Shown piece after piece: positions 25,009 through 34,695 of a stretch of 64,000 bases of DNA. Location of the stretch: positions 62,001-126,000 of the forward strand of contig CACWJA010000002.1 in assembly GCA_902761145.1 (NCBI GenBank), in the 5' to 3' direction. The stretch's first letter is position 1. Each line of letters opens with the position of its first letter. Position numbers and translations under genes: made by a program. Source of the DNA: an uncultured bacterium. GTDB lineage: Bacteria; Patescibacteriota; Saccharimonadia; Saccharimonadales; Saccharimonadaceae. Under the pieces are notes generated by a model, which was not told the DNA's origin, ran no database searches, and saw nothing but the letters and a program-made list of their open reading frames with translations.

Positions 25009-26487
25009 ATGAAAGCGTTGTATAGGAAATATCGGCCGTGCAGGCTTGCTGATGTAGTGGGGCAAGAGCAGGTGACTGATATCTTGGCAAATTCTTTGAA
25101 ACATGGGAAGATATCACATGCTTACCTTTTTATAGGGCCACGTGGCACAGGGAAGACGTCGGTCGCCAGAATATTTGCACATGAAGTAAATGGTTTTAAA
25201 TATGAGCTGGAAGATGACTATGTCGATATAGTAGAAATAGATGGGGCGAGCAATCGCGGGATCGATAATATTCGTGAGCTACGCGAAAAAGCCACAATTG
25301 CTCCGACCAGTGGTAAGTATAAGATTTACATTATAGACGAGGTGCATATGCTTACAAAAGAGGCCTTCAATGCACTACTTAAGACACTAGAGGAGCCACC
25401 TGCACATGTGATATTTATAATGGCAACTACCGACGCTTATAAAGTGCCGATCACTATCACATCGCGTGCACAGACATACACTTTTAAGCTGGCCGATAGC
25501 AAAGTGATGTTTAATCATGTGAAATCTATCGCCGAAAAAGAAAAGATTAAAATTACCGACGACGCGCTAGAGATAATTGTAAAACGTGGTGGTGGGTCTT
25601 TCCGCGATACACTATCGCTACTAGATCAAATCTCTACGTTATCCGACGATACGATTACTAAAGATTTGGTTGTAAAATCGATGGGGCTGCCCGAAGACGA
25701 AAAAATTGCCAAGCTTCTAGTGGAATACGCCAATAACGATGTCGTGAAAATTACAACACTTATAAAAGATATACTGTCGTCTGGAGTAAAGCCAGAAACA
25801 TTGGCGGAGGAAATGATTGCACAGATAATCGCTGACCCACACCAAGAGTTGCTACCGCTACTAGCAAAGCTGCCAGACGTGAAAGCTCCATTTCCAGAGG
25901 CAAAGTTGGTAGTGGCACTTGCTAGCCGTTCTGAAATGTCAACACAAGCGGAGAGATTCATAACACCGACCCACGCGAGAGCGCATCAAACTAAACAGCC
26001 AACTGCGGCTATAGTGCGGCCAGTGACAGGATCCGCTGATATATCTAACGATACGCCTAAACCCACCGCTAATACTACTTCAACTAGCCAAGATAACACT
26101 GCGGATATTTTGTCAAGCCAGTCAGACGTTGCGCGTACTGACGGTGTCCATAACGGTAATAGTAGTAATGATTTTGACTGGAATACTTTTGTCGATAAAG
26201 TGCAGGCGCTGAATGATGCGGTCTATTCCCAGTTGATGAAGACTCTATATGAAGTAAGAGGGGATGTCTTGCATATATATCCTGAGCGAAAAATCGTAAA
26301 GACTATATTATCGAGAGAGAACAACAAGCGTATCTTGGTAGACGCAGCGGGTGGAATACGTATAGAGATACATGAGTTTGGTGAAAAGCCTACTAATGCC
26401 AAAAGTGATGAAATTTTGAGTAAAATTTCTGATATAATGGGAGGTGAGGTTCAAAATGACAGAGGAGGTAACCCATTCGAAGAATGA
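25009..26487 (+). CDS. dnaX: DNA polymerase III subunit gamma/tau
   Basis: 492 residues. AAA+ clamp loader with Walker A GPRGTGKTS (about 44-52), IYIIDEVHML (Walker B) and SRAQTYTF (sensor/arginine-finger region), then a Thr/Ser/Asn-rich linker and a C-terminal tau-like domain. The four-cysteine zinc module normally placed between Walker A and VIEIDGASNRGID is missing: ARIFAHEVNG runs straight through a short acidic loop. ATG 25009 lies 8 nt after TATAAT, with no Shine-Dalgarno sequence. It overlaps dnaB by 32 nt, so the two should be coupled. Confidence 0.95.
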   Translation: MKALYRKYRPCRLADVVGQEQVTDILANSLKHGKISHAYLFIGPRGTGKTSVARIFAHEVNGFKYELEDDYVDIVEIDGASNRGIDNIRELREKATIAPTSGKYKIYIIDEVHMLTKEAFNALLKTLEEPPAHVIFIMATTDAYKVPITITSRAQTYTFKLADSKVMFNHVKSIAEKEKIKITDDALEIIVKRGGGSFRDTLSLLDQISTLSDDTITKDLVVKSMGLPEDEKIAKLLVEYANNDVVKITTLIKDILSSGVKPETLAEEMIAQIIADPHQELLPLLAKLPDVKAPFPEAKLVVALASRSEMSTQAERFITPTHARAHQTKQPTAAIVRPVTGSADISNDTPKPTANTTSTSQDNTADILSSQSDVARTDGVHNGNSSNDFDWNTFVDKVQALNDAVYSQLMKTLYEVRGDVLHIYPERKIVKTILSRENNKRILVDAAGGIRIEIHEFGEKPTNAKSDEILSKISDIMGGEVQNDRGGNPFEE

Positions 26488-27823
26488 TGGCGGCCGCGTG
26501 CCACCACAGGACATCGTAGCCGAGAAATCTTTGCTCGGAGCTTTGATGTTATCCAACGACGTGCTACCAGACGTGCTTACTATTTTGCGCCCTAGAGATT
26601 TCTATGAAAAAAGGCACCAAGAAATATTTCAATCCATGCTGGAGCTATACGACCGCCATCAACCGGTAGACTTGCTTACGCTTACGGCTGAGCTAAAGAA
26701 GAAGAAACAGCTGAAAGATATAGGTGGAGCGCCGTATCTTGCTGAGCTATCAAACTTTGTGCCTGCAGCGTCGCATGCCAAAGCTTATGCAGAAATTATT
26801 GAGAAGGCATCAGTGCGACGGCGGCTTATCCAGGCTGGTACCGAGATAGCCAATAAAGCCTATGAAGACGATGCCGTAGCTGACTCCCTAATAGGCGATG
26901 CCGAACGGGCACTTTTTGAAGTGTCTGACAAAATCATTAAGAGCGATTACACTCCTATGGAAGAGCTCCTAGCTGACGCGTTTGACCGCATAGAGCAGCT
27001 ACACAAGAACAAGGGGGCTTTACGCGGGCTCAAGACTGGATTTCGTGACCTGGATAAAAAAACCGCAGGTTTTCAAAAAGGTGACCTAGTAATAATAGGT
27101 GCTCGCCCAGCCATGGGTAAAACTACTTTTGCGCAAAACTTAGCATACAATATAGCTAGTATTAACAAAAAAGGCGTACTGTTCTTCTCTATGGAGATGG
27201 CGGCAAACGAGATAATAGACCGTATGATATCTGATGTGTCTGGCGTAGACAACTGGAAAATGCGCACCGGTAATCTTACCGATGAAGAATTTGCCAAAAT
27301 AGGCGATGCACTGGGCGAGATGGACGAAATACCTATATATATAGACGACACTAGCTCGATGACTATAGTGGAGCTGCGCAACAAAGCCCGTCGCGCTATG
27401 CACGATCGCAATATTGGCATAGTGATAGTAGATTACTTGCAGCTAATCACTGGCTCGGACCGCTACAAGGGCAACCGCGTGCAGGAGGTGACAGAAATCT
27501 CGCGTGGGCTTAAGATATTGGCACGTGAGCTAGAAATACCTGTGATAGCTCTAGCGCAGCTATCGCGTAATGTAACTGGGCGTGAAGATCCGCGGCCAGT
27601 GCTTAGCGACCTTCGTGAGTCTGGGTCTATCGAGCAGGATGCAGATCTTGTGATGTTCCTCCACCGGCCAGACTATTACAAACAAAACGACGACAATTAC
27701 GAAGAAACACATATCACAGAGCTACTGGTAGCTAAGCATCGACATGGTGCCGTAGGCAAGATAGAGCTATACTTCCACCCAGAGCTACTACGCTTTATGT
27801 CGTTGGATAAGACTAGGGAATAG
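26456..27823 (+). CDS. dnaB: Replicative DNA helicase DnaB
   Basis: 455 residues. The N-terminal DnaB domain starts VPPQDIVAEKSLLGALML. The RecA-like helicase domain has GARPAMGKTTFAQNLA (Walker A), VIVDYLQLI (Walker B) and the C-terminal LSDLRESGSIEQDADLVMF arginine-finger region. Start ATG 26456 is chosen because GGGAGGTGAGG ends 4-5 nt upstream, inside dnaX. The hexamer unwinds DNA at the replication fork. A convergent FISUMP gene follows. Confidence 0.97.
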   Translation: MTEEVTHSKNDGGRVPPQDIVAEKSLLGALMLSNDVLPDVLTILRPRDFYEKRHQEIFQSMLELYDRHQPVDLLTLTAELKKKKQLKDIGGAPYLAELSNFVPAASHAKAYAEIIEKASVRRRLIQAGTEIANKAYEDDAVADSLIGDAERALFEVSDKIIKSDYTPMEELLADAFDRIEQLHKNKGALRGLKTGFRDLDKKTAGFQKGDLVIIGARPAMGKTTFAQNLAYNIASINKKGVLFFSMEMAANEIIDRMISDVSGVDNWKMRTGNLTDEEFAKIGDALGEMDEIPIYIDDTSSMTIVELRNKARRAMHDRNIGIVIVDYLQLITGSDRYKGNRVQEVTEISRGLKILARELEIPVIALAQLSRNVTGREDPRPVLSDLRESGSIEQDADLVMFLHRPDYYKQNDDNYEETHITELLVAKHRHGAVGKIELYFHPELLRFMSLDKTRE

Positions 27824-27833
27824 TACTGACTAG

Positions 27834-29215
27834 CTAACGTAAGACACAGCGAATAGGATTGCCGCGCTTGCGGCCGCCCCAGGTACCAGGGAAAAGTGAC
27901 CCATTTATACTAAAACCAAGAATATACGCTACGTCGCTTCTTCTTGCCTTGCTAGTCCAATACATAGCTGATCCGCCTACTGAGTCGGAACCACCATCCC
28001 ATTCTCCTACGTAAACAAAATAAGCGGGAGATTTTTGTATGTTACCGCTATGGCCACTAGTAAGGCCTTGTGCATATATCATTTGTCCAAAAGATTTATC
28101 GCCATAGTCTGCCGGGAGTTTCCAGTTACTTGGGCATATGGACTGTTTTGCATCTTGACCGTCTGCAGTATACGAGCTGGAGTCATTCATTGCTATAGCT
28201 GCAGTCCAGTTGTAGTAGTTGCCTATACGATAGTGCTCTCCCCTGGAGTATCCGATGCATTCTGGACGGTCATAGTTTCCAACGTACCACTCCAGTTTTC
28301 GGCAAGACGACCATTCCAATACAACTTTCCTGGATTGTAAGAATTTGGGAGAGTGTCGCTATTATCCCAATCTGTGCCTGTACTGGTAGATACACTCGGT
28401 GTCCAGTCAGTAGTAATATCGGTGTCCTCTGGAGTATATGTCTTTCTGGAATCTATGTCTAGACTTAGGTCTTGCGTCATCCAGATGTTATTGTCAGCGA
28501 GTTTAGTTATCCAGTAACTTTTGTTGTCGCGCCTATCTATTGCTCTCATGAAATCTCCCACGTTGATCAGCTCGGCTTTAATGGCATCTGAATCTTGCAT
28601 GAAGGTAGGCTTAGGAGCAGTAGACGGGTGAACGAGGGTATACTTAACCTTGCCTGTGTATGTACCAACTGGCTGAGTGGGGGAGATGTAGGTCTGGTAA
28701 GTAGTAGAGATGGATGAGCCAGTAGTGGAAGTGTCTGGATTAGTGATAGTATTTAATGTGGCTACTTTAGTGTAATCGTCTGGGACTGCGTGATAGTTGT
28801 TATAATTATTTTCTATGGTAGCTGTGGTAGTGCCTGGTGCTGTGGATAGTTTCATAGACCAGTTAGATGTATTGCCAGAAGTAGACGTACCTGTAGATAT
28901 ATTATAATCGTCCGAGATACTGGACTTTAGTGAGGTATTACCATATTCATCATTAGTGTAGCCTATAGCATAGACTGCATAGCCTCCTTGATCATTACAA
29001 GTGACATTTAGAGTAGTCTTACCTATATCGGTGCTATTGACACCATTTCCGGTAGTGTTGTAGATCATGAAGCAGATGGCTGCTAGTGTGTACATGGAGA
29101 TGTTGAACAGTAATAAGGGACTGATAGAATTCTCTGATGAATGTATAGCAGGCAGGCTATTGTTGCTTGCTGCATTAATATCAGTATTTACATCCTTCTG
29201 ATGAAGATGTGTCAT
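27834..29215 (-). pseudogene. FISUMP-domain surface protein, frameshifted
   Basis: ATG 29215 follows AAGGAGG. Compared with the intact paralogue at 55.5-57.1 kb, the N-terminal signal region is altered and about 40 residues are missing just after the hydrophobic segment (CFMIYNTT joins directly to GVNSTDIG). The first frame stops at 28223. Adding one G to a four-G run near 28243 restores PGGEHYRIGNYYNW, matching PSQTSGGTHYHIGNYYNW of the paralogue, and the rest runs to 27834 as an intact FISUMP C-terminus (WTSKARRSD, NPIRCVLR). Probably exported and cell-surface when intact. Confidence 0.8.
28871..29048 (-). repeat. 178-bp near-identical block shared with the FISUMP paralogue
   Basis: Aligned with 56651-56828 there are only 4 mismatches, while flanking parts of the two genes differ far more. 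This suggests recent recombination or gene conversion between the copies. Confidence 0.85.
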
Positions 29216-29368
29216 GCATGCCTCCTTAGTGTTAATGCTATTATAGCATGGTTGCGAGTGGAATGGAATATGCAATAATGCTGATACTTTTGTCTATAGG
29301 TATTGTTATGTAATTCGCCGTATTTCCATACGCCGTGAGGCGGAGCCCTTCAAACCAATATATATATT

Positions 29369-29383
29369 AGTCAAGTCAAGAAT
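29369..29383 (-). promoter_or_regulatory. Shared upstream element of surface-protein genes, copy 2
   Basis: AGTCAAGTCAAGAAT beside an (AT)n tract, identical to 1998-2012, about 150 nt upstream of ATG 29215. Confidence 0.45.
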
Positions 29384-29441
29384 CTGGGCGGCAAAATGAT
29401 TATGTTTTTTGTGTATTTTGCAAGTATGGTATAATACTTAT

Positions 29442-30887
29442 GTGAAGAAAATTATTATTTCTAAACTCTTTTTATACCGATATAGATTTATTATCGGGTA
29501 TGTTGTACTGGGCGTGGCTTTTGTGGCATTGCTTTTTACTTTGCCACTTTTTGCACAGAATGGCCTAAGCAACGCAGAGATGGATTCCGCTACGAGCTCG
29601 TATTATTTGGGCAAAGATGGACTACTAAACGGCGATCTAGTCGATGCGCCGTATAGATTAGTGCAGAAGCTAGCTATTGTCGTATTTGGATTATCTACTT
29701 ATAGCATAAAGTTGCCGAGTATTATTATAGGCCTGATACTAGGATTCTTATTAATTTTGCTTCTAAATAGATGGTTTAAGAGCAATGTATCACTACTAGC
29801 ATCGTGCCTTATTATACTGTCTACGCCATTTTTGTTTTTGGCCGGCAATGGTACACCACTGATAATGCTAGTATTCTGGCCAACATTACTATTGTGGCTA
29901 GGGTCAAAAATACAAGGTGAAAAACGACCAAAGCCGATGTATTGTTTTATGTTTGCAATAGCTTTGCTTGGGTCTGTATTTACACCGTATATGATATATT
30001 TTGCGGCTTTTTGCGTATTATTCGTGCTATTCCAGCCACATTTACGATTCGTTGCAAAGAGTCTGCCAAAGTTGCCGCTAGCTATGGTCATAATTATCGT
30101 CCTGGCTGGATTTGTCGCTCTTGGTATTAGCGTACATAATCATCCAGAAACCATCTCGGAACTATTATTCGGCAATGGATCTCAACCTGGTAATTTTTGG
30201 AATAACATTGCCGCTGGGCTAGCGCCAGTGTTTTCTTGGCATCACAATTTGGAAAGCGTCTTTTTGGCACCACTAGTTAGCTTGCCGACTTTCGCTTTGG
30301 CACTTATTGGGTTATTCTCCACTACTAAAGGCTTTTTTGCCTCGCGTAATTCTATAGCGTCTATATTGCTGCTATTCTGTCTAATAATTACTGGATTCCA
30401 GCCTCAGGCGGTGGTGTTTGCGATATTGCCATTTGCCATACTGATCGCACATGGGCTAAAGTATCTGCTAGAAAAATGGTACGGACTTTTCCCGGAAAAT
30501 CCTTACGCGAGAATATCTGCACTAATGCCACTTACAGTACTGTTTGGGTTTATGATTATACCTGGACTATTACAATATATATATGGGTATCGCTACAACC
30601 CAAATATCGCAAATGAGTTTAGTGATACATTAAATGTAGTACGAGACAATCTTAACGACGAGATGTTGCTAGCGAAGGACCATTATGATTTTTATAAGAT
30701 TTTGGAGACAAAAAGCGAAATCAAAATAGTAGATAAGATAGAGAACACCGAAAGCGAGGTGGCAGTACTCGGCAAATGGGAAGACGGACCTGAGGGGTAT
30801 GAACTTTCGCGTATAATTACTTCATCTACGAGGGATAATTCTGATATAATATACATATATGCATATATCATAACGGAAGGAGAATAA
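29442..30887 (+). CDS. Multi-pass membrane protein, GT-C glycosyltransferase-like
   Basis: 481 residues with about ten transmembrane helices. An early loop has NAEMDSATSSYYLGKDGLL, followed by VQKLAIVVFGLSTYSIKLPS. This is the pattern of ArnT/PMT-type GT-C transferases (acidic residue in the first loop, then ...FG.s..s.rlPS). A role in glycosylating lipids or proteins outside the cytoplasm is inferred. GTG 29442 is chosen because TGGTATAAT (29427-29435) ends 6 nt before it. ybaB starts 2 nt after the stop codon. Confidence 0.7.
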   Translation: MKKIIISKLFLYRYRFIIGYVVLGVAFVALLFTLPLFAQNGLSNAEMDSATSSYYLGKDGLLNGDLVDAPYRLVQKLAIVVFGLSTYSIKLPSIIIGLILGFLLILLLNRWFKSNVSLLASCLIILSTPFLFLAGNGTPLIMLVFWPTLLLWLGSKIQGEKRPKPMYCFMFAIALLGSVFTPYMIYFAAFCVLFVLFQPHLRFVAKSLPKLPLAMVIIIVLAGFVALGISVHNHPETISELLFGNGSQPGNFWNNIAAGLAPVFSWHHNLESVFLAPLVSLPTFALALIGLFSTTKGFFASRNSIASILLLFCLIITGFQPQAVVFAILPFAILIAHGLKYLLEKWYGLFPENPYARISALMPLTVLFGFMIIPGLLQYIYGYRYNPNIANEFSDTLNVVRDNLNDEMLLAKDHYDFYKILETKSEIKIVDKIENTESEVAVLGKWEDGPEGYELSRIITSSTRDNSDIIYIYAYIITEGE

Positions 30888-30888
30888 A

Positions 30889-31191
30889 ATGGGTCAAACG
30901 ATGGACCAGATGAAATTATTAAACCAATTACGCAAAGCGCAAAAAGAGCTCAAGAACGAGATAGTAGAAGTAGAGGCTGGTGATGGTGCTGTAGTTGTGC
31001 AGATTAATGGCGAGCTCAAGGTGAAGAAGGTAAAATTGGACCCTGAAAAGATTGACTTTGATGATATTCGTGAATTAGAGCGCTGGATAGAGAACTGTAT
31101 GCGCGATGGATTTGCTAAAGCACAAGAAATTGCTACCGACAAAATGAAGCCATTAATGGGCGGACTTGGCAATCTTGGCCTCGGGATGTAA
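30889..31191 (+). CDS. ybaB: YbaB/EbfC family nucleoid-associated protein
   Basis: 100 residues, the usual size. An N-terminal helix (MKLLNQLRKAQKELKNEIVE), a central beta-hairpin (VVVQINGELKVKKVKLDPE) and a C-terminal helix ending PLMGGLGNLGLG. It binds DNA as a dimer and typically precedes recR, as here. Start ATG 30889 follows GAAGGAGAA. The stop codon touches the recR ATG (TAAATG). Confidence 0.95.
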   Translation: MGQTMDQMKLLNQLRKAQKELKNEIVEVEAGDGAVVVQINGELKVKKVKLDPEKIDFDDIRELERWIENCMRDGFAKAQEIATDKMKPLMGGLGNLGLGM

Positions 31192-31797
31192 ATGCTACCG
31201 CAAGCACTCGAAAACGCCATAGAAGCTCTGGGGATGCTACCTGGAGTAGGTCATAAGACGGCCGAGAGATATGCATATTATTTGTTTCGCTCTAGCCCAA
31301 AGATAGCCGACAACATAGCTGATGCCTTGGCAAATTTGCACGACAATGTAAAATCATGTCCAGTTACTTTTGCGCTGATTGATGCTAGCGAAAAAATATC
31401 ATCGCTATACGATGATCCCGCCAGGGATAAGGCTACTGTGCTCGTGGTAGAAGAGCCATTAGATATATATGCTATAGAACAAACGCATGGATTTAAGGGC
31501 ACATACCATGTGCTAGGTGGGGCTGTATCACCAATAGACGGTATTACTCCAGACCAGCTACATATTCATGAGCTGCTAACGCGTGTAGAAAAAGACAATG
31601 TCACGGAAGTAATCATCGCTACTAATCCTTCTGTAGAGGGCGAGTCTACTGCACTTTTGCTTGATAAGATGCTACACGATAAATATCCTGAACTCAAAGT
31701 GACCAGGCTAGCGCGTGGCCTGCCACTAGGCGTGGATTTGTCTTATGCGGACCAGATTACACTCAGCGCAGCACTGGAAAATAGGACAAAAATCTAA
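31192..31797 (+). CDS. recR: Recombination protein RecR, zinc-finger cysteines lost
   Basis: 201 residues. The N-terminal helix-hairpin-helix (GMLPGVGHKTAERYAYYL), the Toprim domain (VLVVEEPLDIYAIE) and the GTYHVLGGAVSPIDG block are all present. The four-Cys zinc finger normally between them is degenerate: only one Cys (KSCPVTF) remains, and KISSLYDDPARD replaces the CxIC-D--RD end. RecR with RecO/RecF loads RecA at gaps. Loss of the zinc site parallels dnaX in this window. Confidence 0.95.
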   Translation: MLPQALENAIEALGMLPGVGHKTAERYAYYLFRSSPKIADNIADALANLHDNVKSCPVTFALIDASEKISSLYDDPARDKATVLVVEEPLDIYAIEQTHGFKGTYHVLGGAVSPIDGITPDQLHIHELLTRVEKDNVTEVIIATNPSVEGESTALLLDKMLHDKYPELKVTRLARGLPLGVDLSYADQITLSAALENRTKI

Positions 31798-31800
31798 CAA

Positions 31801-31883
31801 TTCACCGCATTTCAGAAACTATAGATGAACGCTATGTGATAGCTACACTATCTACTACATTTCGGAAGCTACGTGATGTGGTA
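31801..31883 (+). repeat. Structured repeat R1 (left part only)
   Basis: Contains TATCTACTACATTTCGGAAG and CTACGTGATGTGGTA, the left half of the repeat found complete at 49.68, 51.23 and 52.75 kb, preceded by a diverged second copy of the same start (TTCACCGCATTTCAGAAACT). The right hairpin and closing arm are absent. It lies between convergent recR and acyl-CoA ligase genes. Confidence 0.7.
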
Positions 31884-31901
31884 GGTAATTGTGCGACAGG
31901 T

Positions 31902-33635
31902 TTAGTAATTTTCTAGAGCTTTGAAGTCTACCTTGGCAAGCTTAGTCTTGGGTAAAGCGTCAATAAAGCGGATCTCGCGAGGTATTTCGTATTTAGCGAG
32001 GTATTTTTTGTATATAGTAGACAACTCTTTTTTGACAGCGCGCTCGGAAGCGTCTTTCTTGGCTACCACGAATACTACTACTTTCTCGCCACGAAGTTTG
32101 TCGGCACGGCCAACTACAGCGCATGCTTCGACACTCTTGCACTTGAGTGTGACATCCTCAATGTTGGCTGGGTAGATATTGTAGCCATTACTGATAATCA
32201 TGCGTTTGAGGCGAGAGCGGAAGTGTACCACGCCACGATCATCTATATATCCGATGTCGCCGGTGCGGAGATATTTTTTGCCATTGTATTCAATAAAAGC
32301 CTTCTTAGTTTCTTCTGGATGACCAAGATAGCCCTTCATGACTGATAGGCCATTTACTACGATTTCGCCGTCATCTCCGAGCGGTACTTCTTTGTGGGTA
32401 TTGATATCCAAAATTCGCACGTCATTATCTGGGATAGGATAGCCTATCACATCTGACTCTTTTGCTACGCTACGCGGCGAGAATATAAAGCCGCCCGAAG
32501 CCTCCGTAAGACCGTAGCCGTTTTCGATAACTGCTTTGGAACCGTTCTTCTTAAGAAAGTCATTGATTATCTCTTTGCTACTCATACTTATCATGTCGCC
32601 GCCAGACACTACGAATTTGACATTTTTGAGGCCGTCTTTTTTGAATTTGATTTTGGTGAGATATTCAAATACGGTAGGTACGCCTATTAGGATACTAATC
32701 TTATATTTGAGAATATAGGTTTTAAACTTCTTGGCGTTGAATTGCGGTATTAGCACTGTGGTGGCACCAAAATATAGCGGCATATGGATGCAACACCCTA
32801 GACCGAATGCATGAAAGTTTGGCAAAAATGCCATAAATGAATATTCGGTCTTGAATAATTCTGGAACGAGATACTTGGCACCTAGAGCCTGTGCATTGAA
32901 ATTAAGGTTCGATAGGATAATGCCCTTAGGCTTACCGGTAGTGCCGCCAGAATACATGATGACCGCATCGTCGGTAGAATCTACTCTGGCGTGAGGATTA
33001 CCGATAAACTTCCCGGATCTAGATAAGAATTGATCCCAGGTAATGACATGCTGAGATTTCTTGATGTGGTTTTTGCGCCCTTTCGTAAGCTTATAGATAG
33101 CACGAACTAGCATTACCATTGAGCGAGTTGCGGACACCACTACCACTTGCTCCACATCCGTATCCTTGATGATATTCTCTACTTTGGGATAAGCAATGTC
33201 TACGCATAGCATTATTTTAGAATGAGCTTGGTTGAGATATTCTTCTATTTCTTTTTCGGATGAAAGCGGATGTATCATATTGGCCACAGCGCCGATTTCG
33301 TTAATAGCATAAAACATATAGACTGCTTCGGGAGTATTTGGCATACATACGGTAATATAGTCACCTTTTTCGGCGCCAAGAGCCTTGAGGGCGGCGGCGA
33401 CTTTGTTGATCTTTTTTATCATTTCTTTGTAGGTGATTTCAGTATCAAAATAACGAATGGCTGTATTGTGTGGCCACTTACAAGATGCTTCGTAAATAGC
33501 ATCATACATGCCACCTTCGAAGTAGTGGACATCTTTAGGAAGTTTTTCTATGTATCCATATTTGGCTCGCTCAATTTTCATATCAAGCTTGCGTAGTGTA
33601 TTTTTGATCTTTTTATAAACATATTCTAAAGGCAT
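31902..33635 (-). CDS. AMP-dependent acyl-CoA synthetase/ligase
   Basis: 577 residues of the ANL superfamily. Motifs in order: VIMYSGGTTGKPKGIILS (P-loop), GYGLTEASGG, RTGDIGYID, ISNGYNIYPANIE and the C-terminal PKTKLAKVDFKAL lysine. It activates a carboxylate, most likely a fatty acid, to acyl-AMP and then a thioester. With pgsA and cdsA nearby and no fatty acid synthesis genes in view, use of host fatty acids is a sensible inference. ATG 33635 lies 7 nt after TATAAT on the minus strand, with no Shine-Dalgarno sequence. Confidence 0.9.
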   Translation of the reverse strand: MPLEYVYKKIKNTLRKLDMKIERAKYGYIEKLPKDVHYFEGGMYDAIYEASCKWPHNTAIRYFDTEITYKEMIKKINKVAAALKALGAEKGDYITVCMPNTPEAVYMFYAINEIGAVANMIHPLSSEKEIEEYLNQAHSKIMLCVDIAYPKVENIIKDTDVEQVVVVSATRSMVMLVRAIYKLTKGRKNHIKKSQHVITWDQFLSRSGKFIGNPHARVDSTDDAVIMYSGGTTGKPKGIILSNLNFNAQALGAKYLVPELFKTEYSFMAFLPNFHAFGLGCCIHMPLYFGATTVLIPQFNAKKFKTYILKYKISILIGVPTVFEYLTKIKFKKDGLKNVKFVVSGGDMISMSSKEIINDFLKKNGSKAVIENGYGLTEASGGFIFSPRSVAKESDVIGYPIPDNDVRILDINTHKEVPLGDDGEIVVNGLSVMKGYLGHPEETKKAFIEYNGKKYLRTGDIGYIDDRGVVHFRSRLKRMIISNGYNIYPANIEDVTLKCKSVEACAVVGRADKLRGEKVVVFVVAKKDASERAVKKELSTIYKKYLAKYEIPREIRFIDALPKTKLAKVDFKALENY

Positions 33636-33674
33636 AGTACTTATTATACTATAATTATGATAAAATAAATATAT

Positions 33675-34106
33675 ATGGGTATATTACGTGCAGACAAAAA
33701 GTTCAAGCAGTTCGAAAATGTCTCTCCGCAATTTCTAAAAAAAGAGGGGATAAAATTACTTTTGTGCGATCTGGATAATACTTTGAGGCTACATTCTGAA
33801 AAGGAGCCAGCGGATGAACTGGCTGAGTGGATAGAGGATTGTCGTAAAGCGGGTGTAAAAATAGTAATAATATCAAATAACGGCCGCAAGAAAATGATGC
33901 AGAAATTTTGTGAACCTATAGACGTCCCGTGCGTGTGGTGGGCCAGAAAACCTATGAGTACGAAATTGACAGAAGCCATGCAAGAATATGGTTTTAAACC
34001 AAGTGAAACTGCTATGCTAGGAGATAAGTGGTCTACTGATGTATTGGCTGCAAAATTTGCAAAGATCAGGGCGTACAAGGTAGAGCATAGGAGAGATATA
34101 GTGTGA
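33675..34106 (+). CDS. HAD-superfamily phosphatase, YqeG type
   Basis: 143 residues. LLLCDLDNTLRLH gives the DxDxT nucleophile motif (D at about 34), VIISNNG the Thr/Ser motif II, and ETAMLGDKWSTDVLAAK the acidic motif IV. The length and order fit YqeG-type HAD IIIA phosphatases; in some lineages these act on phosphatidylglycerol phosphate, which would suit the next gene, pgsA. ATG 33675 lies 8 nt after TGATAAAAT. It overlaps pgsA by 4 nt. Confidence 0.8.
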   Translation: MGILRADKKFKQFENVSPQFLKKEGIKLLLCDLDNTLRLHSEKEPADELAEWIEDCRKAGVKIVIISNNGRKKMMQKFCEPIDVPCVWWARKPMSTKLTEAMQEYGFKPSETAMLGDKWSTDVLAAKFAKIRAYKVEHRRDIV

Positions 34107-34663
34107 AAAAAACTTACACCAAGATAACCGGACCGACGTATCTGACTATTGCACGCATGATTTTATCCGTGTTATTTCTTATAATTGTGCTCCTACCCGA
34201 GACATGGGCAAAAATTGTAGCACTAATACTTTTTATCGTTGGCGCGATCACGGATAATATCGATGGTAGGTGGGCACGCGAGAAAAAGCTTGTTACGGAT
34301 TTGGGTGCTTTTTTGGATCCATTGGCGGACAAAATGTTAATAAACCTTGCTTTTTTGGCGTTAGTAGCGGTAGGTGTGGTGCCAGTGTGGGTATTTGCAA
34401 TAATATTAGTGCGGGATTACGCAGTAGACGGCATGCGCATGATGGCGGCACGTGATGGAGTGACTATAGCAGCATCGTTTTACGGAAAGCTCAAGACGAC
34501 CGTACAGATGACAGCACTAATAATACTACTTTTAAATCTGATCGTTGGTTTGGAATTTTTCACGATAATCGGGAATATTGCTTTGTACCTAGCACTAATA
34601 CTTACTGTATTTTCGGGGTTAGACTACATAACAAAAGGCTGGAAGAAAGTAATAAAAAAATAG
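34103..34663 (+). CDS. pgsA: CDP-diacylglycerol-glycerol-3-phosphate 3-phosphatidyltransferase
   Basis: 186 residues with four to five transmembrane helices. The CDP-alcohol phosphotransferase signature is present: TDNIDGRWAREKKLVTDLGAFLDPLADK carries DG(x)2AR(x)8G(x)3D(x)3D (about 49-74; quoted in two parts, TDNIDGRWAREKKLV and GAFLDPLADK). It makes phosphatidylglycerol phosphate. GTG 34103 overlaps the stop of the YqeG-type phosphatase gene, whose product may dephosphorylate its product. Confidence 0.93.
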   Translation: MKKTYTKITGPTYLTIARMILSVLFLIIVLLPETWAKIVALILFIVGAITDNIDGRWAREKKLVTDLGAFLDPLADKMLINLAFLALVAVGVVPVWVFAIILVRDYAVDGMRMMAARDGVTIAASFYGKLKTTVQMTALIILLLNLIVGLEFFTIIGNIALYLALILTVFSGLDYITKGWKKVIKK

Positions 34664-34695
34664 CGTTCTTCTGCTATAAACTAGAGGACGCTGCA

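Noticed and set aside
2461-28243. All frameshifts being simple sequencing errors
   Set aside because: Not fully excluded, but dozens of core genes with many homopolymers are intact, while all lesions lie in surface or accessory genes.
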